From Lactarius indigo (taxonomy: Eukaryota > Basidiomycota > Agaricomycetes > Russulales > Russulaceae), in NCBI GenBank assembly GCA_025766275.1, contig JAFKAC010000115.1:104730-168729 (forward strand): a DNA stretch of 64,000 nt, written 5' to 3'. The notes beneath the pieces were generated by a model that did not search any database, was not told where the DNA came from, and was given only the letters and a program-made list of their open reading frames with translations. Made by a program: the position numbers and the translations under genes. Each line of letters begins with the position of its first letter. Position 1 is the stretch's first letter. Of the stretch, positions 1-10,415 are shown in pieces.

Positions 1-311
1 GACGTGGCTCTGAATCTGATCAGGCTGTGCTAGACAGACTCCATGCCGTTGTCACGCACAAATTTCCACATGGCCAACATGATCCCCAGTGCCAGCGAAG
101 CTATTTCGGAAGCACCATAGGCCGTGAGGCGTTCCCACGCGTACGCTCCTGATAGGACCATTCCATCACCGCTTCTCTATTTGTGAAGGCACCATGACAA
201 TGGCCTCCATTAACAGCGCTGCGGGTTGGGTAATCGACCGCTCCCATCGGCCGCCTCTTCTCCTTCTCCGTTGTTGTTGATTCTTATTTTCTCTCTCGAC
301 TTTCATTTGCT
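1..311 (+). promoter_or_regulatory. 5' flank of DUF6534 copy A
   Basis: There is no coding region here. The stretch from about 120 onward resembles the sequence just upstream of the other six DUF6534 copies: a block around a short upstream ATG at about 194, followed by a pyrimidine-rich stretch running up to the start codon. Conservation of this block with each gene suggests that promoter and 5' UTR were duplicated with the coding unit. The transcription start cannot be placed. Confidence 0.45.
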
Positions 312-2280
312 ATGCCCACATCAACCCCTGTGGACAATACCCTTGGGGCTTTGTTCGTCGGCACCGTCCTCTCGTCTATGTACGTCTTACTGTCTGTAAT
401 ACAATGTCGCAACACTTCATCGTGTTCGGTTATCCAGTATCTATGGTATTACCTGGGTGCAAGTCTATTCCTACTATAATAATCACTGTTCGAGGGATCG
501 GTGGCCTCTAAAGTCATTTGTGAGTGCCACCACATGATATGTCCTATGCTTGAGATATTAATGAGGCCCTTTGAGGTTGCTTTCTTGATGTGAACATTTC
601 GAAATCATTGCTTTCGAATGCACGATGGTGACATCATCTTCGACTAGGCTCGTTGACACGGCCAACCTGGTATTCAACATATATACGACTTATCATATTG
701 GAATCACAAATTTTGGGGATTATCAATCCCTCGCATTCAAAACATGGTAAGCATCTCGAGAAGTACTGTGACGGTTGAAGTTTTTATGGGCTTTCTAGGA
801 GTCGGCCCGTACGTTTGCCGTAACACAGAGCTCGTCTTGAGATTTACAAAAACAAATATACTTCTGAAGGCGACAGCTTTATCTGCCAGTACGCTAGCCT
901 ATTCCGACCAAATTTCCCCACAATTCTTATGCATGTGTAACCAGTCGTTCTTGAAGTATCTGTACAGCAGTACGTTTTCATGTCAAGCTCACGATGCACG
1001 CTTACTGAAAAGGACGTAGCTTCTACGCATATAGGATCTATCGTCGTGAGTTTACTGGTGTTTTCCCATTGGTGAGACTTACTCTAGTCCAGTGCGCGGG
1101 GGTTCTCCATACCTTCCAGCAGCGATCGTACGTCCCCCCATTTAATTCGGAGCTGGCACCCACTTACATCGACAGTCCGTCGTCGCACTGACAGAATTTG
1201 GTGAGTTCATCCACAGCATGCCTCGAAGCTTTCACTTTTTGTAACCGAGTTTTTAAGGTATTGGGATTGGTGCGTCTCCCCCTTCTGTTCCTTTGGTTGT
1301 GGTTTGCTAAGGCCTCACCCTCATCTTCAGTGTACACTGTAAAAGCGTCAGCCGTAGTTGCACACCTTCATTTCCTTGTGCTTCTTCTCACAAGTTTGAT
1401 ATAGCCTGAAGCACATACACGAACCGGGCAATCACTTTCTGGCACGTTTGCTACTCGTCTGAAGATGTGAGCTGCAACCACTGATCACTGTTCACACCAG
1501 GAACTTTTCATTACTACATTATCTTGCAAGGTCCTCTGCGACGTCCTAATTACTGTGGGAATGGTTTATACCTTCTTGAGTAATCGCACACAAGTTCGCA
1601 AGTACGTTCGTACCAGGACACGGCCACCACTCTATAGTCACTAACATCGGCTCTCTTCTAGAACAAACAACGTATTGAACCTTCTTGCGATTTATTCTAT
1701 CAATTGTGGCATGCTTCACTTGTGAGCCAGCGTCACGATGGGCATCCACTGGCATTTGTCTTCTAATAACTGTGCTATTCCGTAGAGCGTTTACCATTTC
1801 TTGCGTCACTTTGGTACGTTTACTTTCACCCCCTATGCCCCCTCTTTTCAAATATTGACCCCATGAACGAAGCTCGCCAAATATCGAGATGCGCTCATAT
1901 ACGCACCGTGCCTCTTCATCGCGATTCGACTCTCCCTCTGCGCATTCATGTCCATGTACGACTTCTTTCTTATTCCTTTGAGACCTTCCTGATCCATAAA
2001 ATTCTATCCTAGCCTGAACTCACGAGATAACCTCCGCGAGACGCTCGACGGACCGGGAGGTTTTATTGTCACATTTACCCAGCTCGATGCACGGACGGAT
2101 ACCACAGTCCCGTGGGGCGCGAAAAATACAACGGACGCAAGCACCAGCATGGCCGCCCCGAGGAGTCCTCCACCAGCATCAGTTTCCTCTGACATGTCGC
2201 CCTCCAACAGTGTGATAGGTTTCGACAGAGCGACAGAGAAAGTACCCGGGACCCCTGTAGCCAATTTCGCGACGGTCTGA
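312..2280 (+). CDS. DUF6534 seven-helix membrane protein, copy A (18 exons)
   Basis: Predicted integral membrane protein of 340 aa from the basidiomycete DUF6534 family; function unknown. Exons: 312-379, 438-519, 576-589, 648-746, 799-808, 870-888, 945-969, 1020-1045, 1093-1127, 1176-1200, 1258-1269, 1331-1346, 1405-1456, 1501-1601, 1662-1721, 1786-1813, 1873-1955, 2013-2280. They sum to 1023 nt with phase kept at every junction. Family marks in order: N-terminal DNTLGALF, YGITW, LVDTANL, ITNFG, VQHFYAYRIYR, TEFG, YTVKAL, DVLI, SNRTQVR, TNNVLNLLAI, RLSLCAF and LNSRDNLR. Exons 14-18 cover the DUF6534 domain; the last exon is a Ser/Thr-rich cytosolic-type tail. The alternative exon-17 acceptor directly before TATCG is mutated here, which supports the acceptor at 1871-1872. 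First of three tandem copies. Confidence 0.72.
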
Positions 2281-2926
2281 GCGACTGGATATATATAATA
2301 GATTCCACTTTTATGTCTGTTTCGTGCATGAGTAGCATCGTTTCGCTTGGCCGGTTGTGCTATGCTTCCAACAATGCCAAAACAGGCCTTTTGTTTTTGA
2401 CTATAGCCAACGGCTTGGCGAAGAAATAGCCGGCATCGCATGTTGACTAATCACTCTTGCTATCACCTCTAAACGGTGCCATCTATCGTGCTCTGCATTG
2501 TATCCAACGAGAAAAACACAGTCGTCCTTTCCAGCTAGAAGTATGAGGAGGTGCGGTGCTTGATCGCCGGACTGCCGGCCCATCATGCTACTGTAAGCCC
2601 CCATGATGGTGCGTCTCGTCTGTTTCAAGTTGTCACTTAAGTAGCTGACCGTTCCTGGCGCCTCTGTCTTACTCCGGTTTATTATGCAACACACTGTGGC
2701 CCGAAAAGAAGGTAGGCTGTGAAGTGCTCCCACGCGCAACTTGAACCCACGCGGGTACTGTGTGTTCCTGATGGAGTACTTTGTGACCATCTACCCGATC
2801 ACCGCCTTCCTGTTTGTGTAGGCGCAATGACGGACATATATCAACAGCGTTGCAAGTCGGCTAGTTGGCCACTCCCATCGCCTGCCTTTCATTGTTGTCT
2901 ACTTATTCTCTTGACTATTTTTTGTT
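2281..2926. other. Spacer between copies A and B
   Basis: About 650 bp with no gene that I can support. The first 170 bp match the 3' flanks of the other copies (a TATATATA stretch, then a conserved block reaching about 2400). From about 2620 it matches the 5' flanks of copies C (about 5490) and G (about 38030), including a CTTACTCCGGTTTATT-like block near 2665. The spacer is therefore the junction of two duplicated gene units. Confidence 0.5.
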
Positions 2927-4857
2927 ATGCCCGCATTAATCCCTGTGGACAACACCGTTGGAGCGTTGTTCATTGGCACCATTCTCTCGTCTATGTGCGT
3001 CTCACTGTCTGTAATATGCTTTGTCACAGTACCTGATCGAACCCAATCGGCCATCTAGTATCTATGGCGTTACCTGGTTGCAAGTCTATTCCTACTATAA
3101 TAGTCACTGCTCAAGGGACCAGTGGCCTCTCAAGTCCTTCGTGAGTGCCCCCATGTGCTATGTCCCATGCTCGGGATCATAACGAAGCCTTTGCAGGTCG
3201 CCTTTTTGATGTATACATTTCGAAAGCTTCGCCATTAAATATGCGACAATGACATCGTCTTCAACTAGGCTCGTTGACACCGCCAACCTAGTGTTCAATA
3301 TTAATACCAATTATCGTATTGGCATCACAAATTTTGGTGATTATCGATCCAACGCGTTTAAATCATGGTAAGCCGCTCCGAAAGTACTGTGCTGGTTGAA
3401 GTTCTTACAGACCTTCTAGGAGTCAATCCGTACGTCTGCCATGACACAGAGCTCGTCCTGGGACTTACAACAGCAAATATAATTCTCAAGGCAACAGCTT
3501 TATCTGCCGGTGCGCCAGTCTGTTTTCACCAAACATTGTCCGAAATTCTTATACATATGTCGCTAGTTATTCTCGAGGTTTTTGTACAGCAGTATATTTT
3601 TTCAAGGGGAACTCATGGAGCAACTCTTACTGATGGGAACGTAGCTTCTACGCGTATAGGATCTATCGTCGTGAGCTTACTGGTGTTTTTATTTCATCTG
3701 GGTGAGACTTATTTTAGTCTAGTGGGCAGGGGTTCTCCCTACCTGCCAGTGGCAATCGTACGTACAGTATGCAATTTGTTCGGAGCTCACGTCCACTCAC
3801 ACGAGCAGTCCGCCATCTCACTGACAACGTTTGGTGAGTTCCTCCCCGGTCACATGCCTCGGGACTTTCACCTTACTTTTAACCGACTTTTGTAAGGTAT
3901 TGGGACCGGTATGCTTATGTTCCTTTATTTGTGGGTCGCTAATGCTTTATCATCTTCAGTGTACACTACCAAAGTGTCAGCCATAGTTTTTCTTTCGTTG
4001 TCTTTTCTCACAGGTCCTAATTACAGCCTGGAGCACATACATGAACAGGGCAGTCAATTTCAGGCGCGTTTACTCGTCAGATAACGTATGTTGCAATATC
4101 TAATTATCGTTCAAACCAGGAGCTTTCCATTGCCGCATTATCTTGTGCAATCTTCTGTGACGTCCTCATTACTTTTGGAATGGTTTATTCCCTCTTGAGT
4201 AACCGCACCCAAGTTCGGAAGTGCGTTTGTGCCCGAACATCGCAAAACTGCTATTACTTGTTTACATCGGTTCTCTCGCTAGAACAAACAATGTGTTGAA
4301 CCTTCTCGCAATTTATTCTCTCAATTGCGGCACACTTCACTTGTGAGCCAGTTCCCCGTTCGGCGCAGATTTGTTTCTGACAATAGTGCAACTCTGCAGA
4401 GTGTTTGCAATCTCTTCCCTCGCTTTGGTATTGTTACCTCCCGCCTCCTGAGGACAGTTATTGACCCCCTGGATAAAGCTTGTCAAGTATCGAGGTACGC
4501 TCGTGTACGTGCCAAGCATCTTCATCATGGCTCGACTCTATCCCTGCGCGTTCATGTCCATGTGGGTCTGCTTTCTTCGTTATTTCTTCGTGATCTTCGT
4601 GATCCCTGACGTTCTATCTCAGCCTGAACTCACGGGATAACCTCCGTGATACGCTCGACGGGCCGGAAGGTGTTACGCTTACCCAGCTCAAAATACGCAC
4701 GGTTACCACAGTCCTGCGCGACGCGCAAGTTACAATGGAAGCAAGCACCAACACGACTGCCCCGAAGGGTCTTCCACCACTTTCGTTTTCCTCCAACACG
4801 TCGCTCTCAGACAGTGTGATAGCTTTCGACAGAGAAAAGCACTCAGGACCCCTGTAG
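2927..4857 (+). CDS. DUF6534 seven-helix membrane protein, copy B (18 exons)
   Basis: Second tandem copy; 328 aa from 987 nt. Exons: 2927-2994, 3059-3140, 3197-3210, 3269-3367, 3420-3429, 3491-3509, 3567-3591, 3645-3670, 3723-3757, 3809-3833, 3897-3908, 3960-3975, 4027-4075, 4120-4220, 4283-4342, 4400-4427, 4479-4561, 4623-4857. Introns are 44-64 nt and all are GT-AG. Every join restores the residue spacing of the DUF6534 family: MLVDT across the 14-nt exon, a tryptophan codon split across the exon 4/5 junction, and VQHFYAYRIYR across exons 7/8. A one-base deletion near the end, compared with copy E, moves the stop forward, so the C-terminus lacks the last few residues found in other copies. 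The role of the family is unknown. Confidence 0.72.
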
Positions 4858-5754
4858 CCGAAATCGTGACGGTATGAGCGACTTGATATATCCGAACCAA
4901 TAAGTTCTATGTGTAGATTCATTTCATGGATGAATTACCGTCGTTTAGCTTGTCCAGTTGAGCTTGGGTTGTGCTGTATTCTTGGCTATACTTAAGTAGT
5001 CCTTCCAACAGTGCCAAAATATGGCATCTTGCAAGCTTTTGGTTTTCGACTGTCATAGGAGAAATAGCCGAATCACGTGGCAAATCACTCTGCAATCAAT
5101 CGTGTTCTTGCCAAGTCCTCCAAGTCCTCGCTCTGCAACGACATCTCCTTCCCGGCAGAGCCGATGCGCTCAAAAAGCTCGTGATGATGTGACCGTGAAG
5201 AGTAAGTAACGCGTGACACAAAGTGATGTGCGTGCGTTCAGAGAAAACTTATAGCGAGAACAAGAGCGATTCGCGCTTGCTCCAGGGCATTCACCTTAGC
5301 AACGGTAGGAGTGGGCCAGACAAATATTCACAAGATAAGAAAAGTCTTGGTATCTCGTGAGTGCCGTATAGCCAAGTGCATGCAAGGTACACTCAAACCC
5401 AAGCTCAAACCCGAGTTACCCTACTGTTCTCACGCTGTCGTCCTCACCAACTTAGCTCCAATGCTGCTCCGGGATCATGCGCCTCGTTCTGCTGTCACTT
5501 AAAGTGAGGCGCTGTGTCCTTTGCCTTACTCCGGTTTATTAGGCAACACGCTGTAACTCGAAAGGACGGTAGGCTGTGGAGCCACTGGGCAGGTGCTGTA
5601 TGTTGTTGATCTTTTTGTCCGTCTACCATCACCACCTTACTGGGTGCACAGGCGCCATGACGGACCTTTATCTACAGCTCTGCAAGTCGGGTAATCGACC
5701 ACTCCCATCTTTTCTCCCATTTCGTAGTTGTGGACCTACTCTCATTCGTTTGCC
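4858..5754. other. Spacer between copies B and C
   Basis: About 900 bp. The left 180 bp repeat the 3' flank seen after copy A. The right part from about 5490 repeats the 5' flank of copies B and G. In between I see only short unrelated reading frames with no splice logic. An upstream ATG sits at 5657 in the same relative place as in other copies. Confidence 0.45.
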
Positions 5755-7703
5755 ATGCCTGCATTAATCCCTTTGCACAACACCCTCGGGGCGTTGTTCA
5801 TCAGCACCATCCTCTCGTCTATGTGCGTCTCACTGTCCGTAGTGCGATATCGGAGCACCTGATTGAGCCCATTCGGCCACCTAGCATCTATGGTGTTACC
5901 TGGTTGCAAGTCTATTCCTACTACAATAGTCACTGCTCGAGGGATCGGTGGCCTCTAAAGTTCTTCGTGAGTGCCTCCACGTGTTTCCTCCTTGGGGTCG
6001 TAACGAATCCTCCGTAGGTTGCCTTTTTGATGTATATATTTCGAAAGCCTTGCTATCCAATACACGGTAGTAATATCATCTCTGGCTAGGCTTCTTGACA
6101 CGACCAACCTAGTTTTCATTATCTATACGGCTTATCATAATGGCATCACAAATTTTGGGGATTATCAATCCCTCGCATTCAAAACATGGTAAGCCGCTCG
6201 AAAAGTGCTGTGCTGGTTGTGGTTTTTATGGGTCTTCTAGGAGCCAACCGGTACGTCTGCCGTGACAAAGCTCGTCTTGACTTACAAAAACAAATATCAT
6301 AAAGGCGACAACCATATCTGCCAGTGCGCTAGTCTGTGTTGACCGAATTTTGTCCGCAATTCTAATGCATATGTAACCAGTCGTTCTCGAAGTATCTGTA
6401 CAGCAGTACGCTTTCAACTTTTCATGCTGAGCCACGAAATCACTCTTACTGAAAAGGACGTAGCTGCTACGCGTATAGGATCTATCGTCGTGAGTATACT
6501 GGTATCCTTCCTCTGTGTGACTTACTTTAGTTCAGTGCGCGGGGGTTCTCCGTTCCTGCCTGCGGCAATTGTACGTATACATAATTTATTCGGAGATGAC
6601 ATCTACTCACATGAGCAGTCCGTCGTCGCACTGACAGAATTCGGTGAGTTCCTCCGTAGTAGCATGTCCCAGGACATTCACTTCATCTTTGATCGTAAGG
6701 CATTGGAATCGGTATGTTTCACTCGTCTGTTCTTGTGGGTCCTCACTAAAGTCTTATCCTTGTCTTCAGTGTTCAGTGTAAAAGTGTCAGCCGTATTTGC
6801 ACATGTTCTTTTCCTTGTCTTTCTCATGGGTTTTACATGTAGCCTGAAGCACATACACGAGCCAGGCAGTCACTTTCTGGCGCGTTTACTCTTCGTCTAA
6901 TGACGTGGTGCTACAATCTTTAATTGCCGTCCATACCAGGAGCTTACTCTTGCTGCAATATCTTGCGCAGTCCTCTGCGACGTCCTCATTGCTGTTGGGA
7001 TGGTTCATTCCCTCTTGAGTAACCGCACTCAAGTCCAGAGGTGCGTTCGTGCCCAAACATCGAAATAGTGCCATCATTCGTTTACACGGCTCTCTCGCCA
7101 GAACAAACAACGTGTTGAACCTTCTCGCGATTTATTCTATCAATTGCGGCACACTGCACCTGTGAGCCAGTGCCTTGATTGACGTCGACTTATTTTCTGA
7201 CAATTGTGCTACTCTGTAGGGTGTTTACCATCGCTTGCATCACTTTGGTACGGTTCGCTTTTATCTCCCATATCCTCTTGTCAAATATTGATCCTCTGAA
7301 CGAAGCTCGCCAAGTATCGAAATACGCTCGTATACTTAACGTGTCTCTTCATCATGACTCGACTCTATCCCTGCGCGTTCATGTCCATGTGTGCCTTTTT
7401 CGTTATTTTTTCGTGGTCTTCCTGATTTTGACATTTTATGCCAGCCTGAACTCACGAGATGACCTTCGCGAGGCGCTCGACGGACTGGATGGTGCCGTCG
7501 TCACGTTCACCCAGTTCAATGTACGCACTGCTACCACAGTCCCACATGACGCACAAGACATAACGGAAGCAAGCACCAACACGGCAGCTGTCCAGAAGAG
7601 TCTTCCACCAGCCTCAGTTTCTTCTGACAAATCATTCGATGTAATAGCTTTCAACAGAGAAAAAGTACTTAGAACCCGCCGCAGCCAGGATTTGACTGTG
7701 TGA
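5755..7703 (+). CDS. DUF6534 seven-helix membrane protein, copy C (18 exons)
   Basis: Third tandem copy; 337 aa from 1014 nt. Exons: 5755-5822, 5885-5966, 6018-6031, 6090-6188, 6241-6250, 6305-6323, 6381-6405, 6464-6489, 6536-6570, 6619-6643, 6700-6711, 6770-6785, 6843-6894, 6940-7040, 7102-7161, 7220-7247, 7306-7388, 7445-7703. All junctions are GT-AG and in phase. Exon lengths match copies A and B except for the tail exon, and exon 13 has the 52-nt length of copies A and D. Reading through intron 12 stays open here but not in the other copies, so the spliced model is preferred. Hydrophobic segments in exons 1-2, 4, 5-7, 10-12, 14, 15-16 and 17 fit seven membrane helices. Function unknown. 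Confidence 0.72.
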
Positions 7704-8165
7704 GCTGGTAGATATATCTGACACTCTCCGTAGATCGTTTGTACCGTCGTTTCGTTTACCTACTAAAGGTCCCTAACTTGCAGTGTAGCGAGTAATAGAT
7801 CCCGACCCATGGGGAAGTGTAGACAGAAACGATAGAGAAGTGAATAGGAAACAAACGAAAGCTATTGCTTTAGATTCCGTTCTTCGGGTCGGCAAACGAC
7901 CTACCGATTCACGCGCGATACATGTGGGCCCAGTGAAAAAAGGCCATGAAAACCCGAATTAATGAACGTCGGAAATGGTTCAAGATTGGCCTTCAGGGCA
8001 CCATTATTATCAAAGCTACAGACTCGGAGGTATCGTCGACGATGGATGAGAGTGCGCTTTCCTGGACACTTATAGCTCTTGACGACAACAGGTAGTCCGA
8101 AGACTTTGTAACACGCGTGCCCAGGTTTTTCCGAGTCGGCCACCCTTCCAAAAGCGTCCTCAGTG
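7704..8165. other. Spacer after copy C
   Basis: This holds the 3' flank of copy C, then AT-rich sequence. A 92-codon open stretch on the minus strand (8179-7901) has protein-like composition but I recognise no family, and it has no supporting splice sites. I see no other gene. Confidence 0.3.
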
Positions 8166-8657
8166 ATGCCTTCCCTCATAGATGATCGGCCCTTTCGCCC
8201 AGACCAGTTTTATCCCTTCCTCAAATCCCGCATCAATGGCCTCAAGACATGCGTGTCGGGTACCTCACCCCTCACAGAGCAATTACGTAGGAACAGACTC
8301 CGCATCTGACTGAGGACCCTCTGGCATTTTGCAAGAGAATACAATGAACCTAGCGACACGACTCCTTTACCATCCCATGTCCGCGCCATCTTCGCAAACA
8401 TGTTTCGCAGAATTTAGTCCGAGAAGGACCTCACTGCGTGCCTGATAGGACGCAGTTTCAGCTCCCTCGTCGCTAGAAAGCTTGCACAAGACATCGGCTC
8501 TAGTACCAACCAACACATTCGTGTCAACCCAGCGGAGCTATCGTGCCTAGCGGCCATTCCAGGCCCAGAAGTTGCGGCTTTGCTCAGTCAGCCGGGTAAG
8601 ATCGGTCTTGCGAACATCATTTCCCTCATGTCTGACGAGGAGGGCACATATGAATAA
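8166..8657 (+). pseudogene. Degenerate unidentified coding segment with two in-frame stops
   Basis: From the ATG at 8166 to TAA at 8655-8657 a single frame of about 163 codons reads like protein (for example DQFYPFLKSRING, LRTLWHFAREYNEP, PSHVRAIFANMF, LARKLAQDIG-like and VAALLSQPGKIG segments). It is broken by only two stops, near 8307 and 8415. One is TGA and the other TAG, and the frame resumes unchanged after each, which is typical of a young pseudogene. I do not recognise the family. It lies between the DUF6534 tandem array and the transposon block, so it may be a remnant of either a host gene or a mobile element. Confidence 0.4.
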
Positions 8658-9329
8658 GTGTGAGGACTCACTCAGGGTGGTGACCCCTCTCCAGATCCTC
8701 GAATGCTCTAGATCCCCGATCACCCTCCACATAAATGCGCCGCCGTCGGTCGTAGGTACCAGTTCCTGCACAAATTTTTATACATCAGAACCATCGCACT
8801 CACTCAAGTGGGCAGGGTGGGAGTGAGAGCTCGGCGGTCAGGTCCGCGTGTAGGAGGAGTAGTAGTAGGAAAGGACGACGGTAGGAGTTCGCGCAGAAGT
8901 GGAAGCATATAAGGCATATATTTGTGGGACGGGAAGGAGAAAGCCAACAGATATTGCAGAGACGCTACAGTTGGGCCTATGGGAATATTACTTCATCTTG
9001 ATGTCCACTTGGTGAGAACGAAAATGAACAAACATACTGCGATGAATAAAGATGTCTTGAATGATTGATTCTCCTCTTCTAGAATGTCTGCGGGCGATTG
9101 AGATTGTGATAAGTGGTAGCGGACAGGCTCAGGGCGGAAATGGTTGCGTTGGACTTGTGTCGGCGACGGGTCTGACGTAACTTTTACAGTACAGACGAAA
9201 TAGCCGTCTCAGCACACGCATATACCTGTTCATTCACAAAGACGCAGGTCTCGGCTCGCGCGGGCTTCCTCTTTGCTTTTGTACAAAGGACGACAATTTT
9301 TGGCGGCGCAGCTGGAAAGACAACACAAA
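8658..9329. other. Spacer with no identified gene
   Basis: About 670 bp. There are short frames only, and a purine-rich stretch (AGGAGGAGTAGTAGTAGG-like) near 8845-8870. I see no splice-consistent gene and no repeat boundary. Confidence 0.3.
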
Positions 9330-9710
9330 TCAACTATGGGATTGAGTAGGAAGGACGTCTAGAAGAACATGCATCTGGTGAAGACACTCCATCTGAAAGC
9401 TTGTGTTAAAGAGGGGGATACCGCACAAAGGGAGCGAAAGGGTAAGGCAACATCTGTGAACGTCCAAAGCGCCTTCGTTTCGCCAATGAAGTGATGATAA
9501 ACCCTCTGGCCCATATTCGCTGTGACCAAAAGTCGCGTCAGTCGAGCCCCAGTCGAAATCGAGTAGGAACAGACCGATCCCATTCACAGCCTTCCACCTT
9601 ACCTCCGACATATTTACCTGTCCTATAACCTCCAGCACGTCCAGCTGCTTCTTTGCGCCTTCTATACCACATCCAGTAGGTACTACTCCTTTCCCTATGT
9701 CAACTGACAC
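9330..9710 (-). pseudogene. Diverged copy of the unit also found at 28.5 kb (unidentified)
   Basis: On the minus strand this 380-bp stretch encodes a fragment with the segment GIGLFLLDFDWGSTDA, then a Phe-rich part. The same stretch, strongly diverged and on the plus strand, occurs at about 28526-28800: EVRWKA matches directly, the DFDWG segment corresponds to LDRGLTDA, and the end TRCM is shared. LLDFDW recalls the metal-binding DFD region of fungal kinase-like proteins, but no other kinase motif is visible, so I do not assign it. Two decayed copies in opposite orientation suggest an old dispersed gene family or element. Confidence 0.35.
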
Positions 9711-9984
9711 GTGTCGACCTCCACTGGTACTGCAGCAGGAGTAAATGCAGGCGAGGGCCTAGTCACACACACCGGTGGACACGATGCATCTCGAGAGTAA
9801 TACTTGAGCTGATGGCGGGACATTTGGGTTCCTACAACCTCAGGCTAGTCGAGGGGCAGGCGATGAGATTAGATAAGCGTCATTAGGGGGAAGACGCATT
9901 GGACGGAGTCGAAGAAGTTGCATGGAATAAATGACGCACTCGAGTGAGTGACATATAGACGGAACTCGAAGTGCGCGATCACGA
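9711..9984. other. Left flank of the outer LTR element
   Basis: This is unique sequence up to the LTR boundary at 9985. The last four bases (ACGA, 9981-9984) recur directly after the far LTR at 24374-24377 and are the candidate target-site duplication of the outer element. Confidence 0.4.
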
Positions 9985-10280
9985 TGTGATGTCGCCCACT
10001 TCCGTGTGACTTCTTGACTAAGCGATTCGTAACGGCAGGGAATGGTGGGCGAGAGAATTCTGTGATTCCTGTCGCAAACTCGCTGGTTTAAATACATTTT
10101 GACTACACGCTTGCGCGTCGCGCTGACGCGGCCTACTCCTATCTTACAAGAATACATCTGAGACATTCAGTAGGAGACGATCTCGGAATACCTGCAATAT
10201 ACAGGCTTGCGCGTTGCTTTCATAATACGGGGAGGTCACAAGACTACGATGAGTCACGCTGACTCATTCGGTTCACAACA
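9985..10280 (-). repeat. 3' LTR of the outer element
   Basis: This is the 296-bp LTR. On the plus strand it starts TGTGATGTCG and ends TTCACAACA. It matches 24078-24373 with two substitutions that I can find (the G/A positions near 10052 and 10171). On the element's own strand it holds a TATTTAAA box. The 327-base open frame crossing it is incidental. Confidence 0.88.
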
Positions 10281-10415
10281 TTACCCCATCGGTAGTTTCT
10301 TGCGACTCCGGTCACAACCGAAATGAGAAATAGAGTCGCCACAATTCTGGAACAGTCGCATGACCAATCAGAGGCTATTTTTGGTTTTTGGACGGGAGCG
10401 GAACGATGAAGTGTT

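Noticed and set aside
4027..4052. Exon 13 ending at GGGCA with a GTCAC donor
   Set aside because: The GT is missing in copies A, D, F and G and the phase does not fit exon 14; the later donor after CTC keeps phase in all copies.
6424..6900. 158-codon uninterrupted frame in DUF6534 copy C as a single exon gene
   Set aside because: The same stretch is broken by stops in other copies, and the frame does not keep family spacing; the spliced model explains all copies.
9330..9710. Possible fungal kinase (FunK1-like) because of LLDFDW
   Set aside because: No glycine loop, catalytic HxD or other kinase motif can be seen around it, so the match is too short.
9840..10166. 108-codon minus-strand frame, repeated in part at 24029-24259
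   Set aside because: It falls in the outer element's LTR, which is non-coding; the repeat is the LTR pair.
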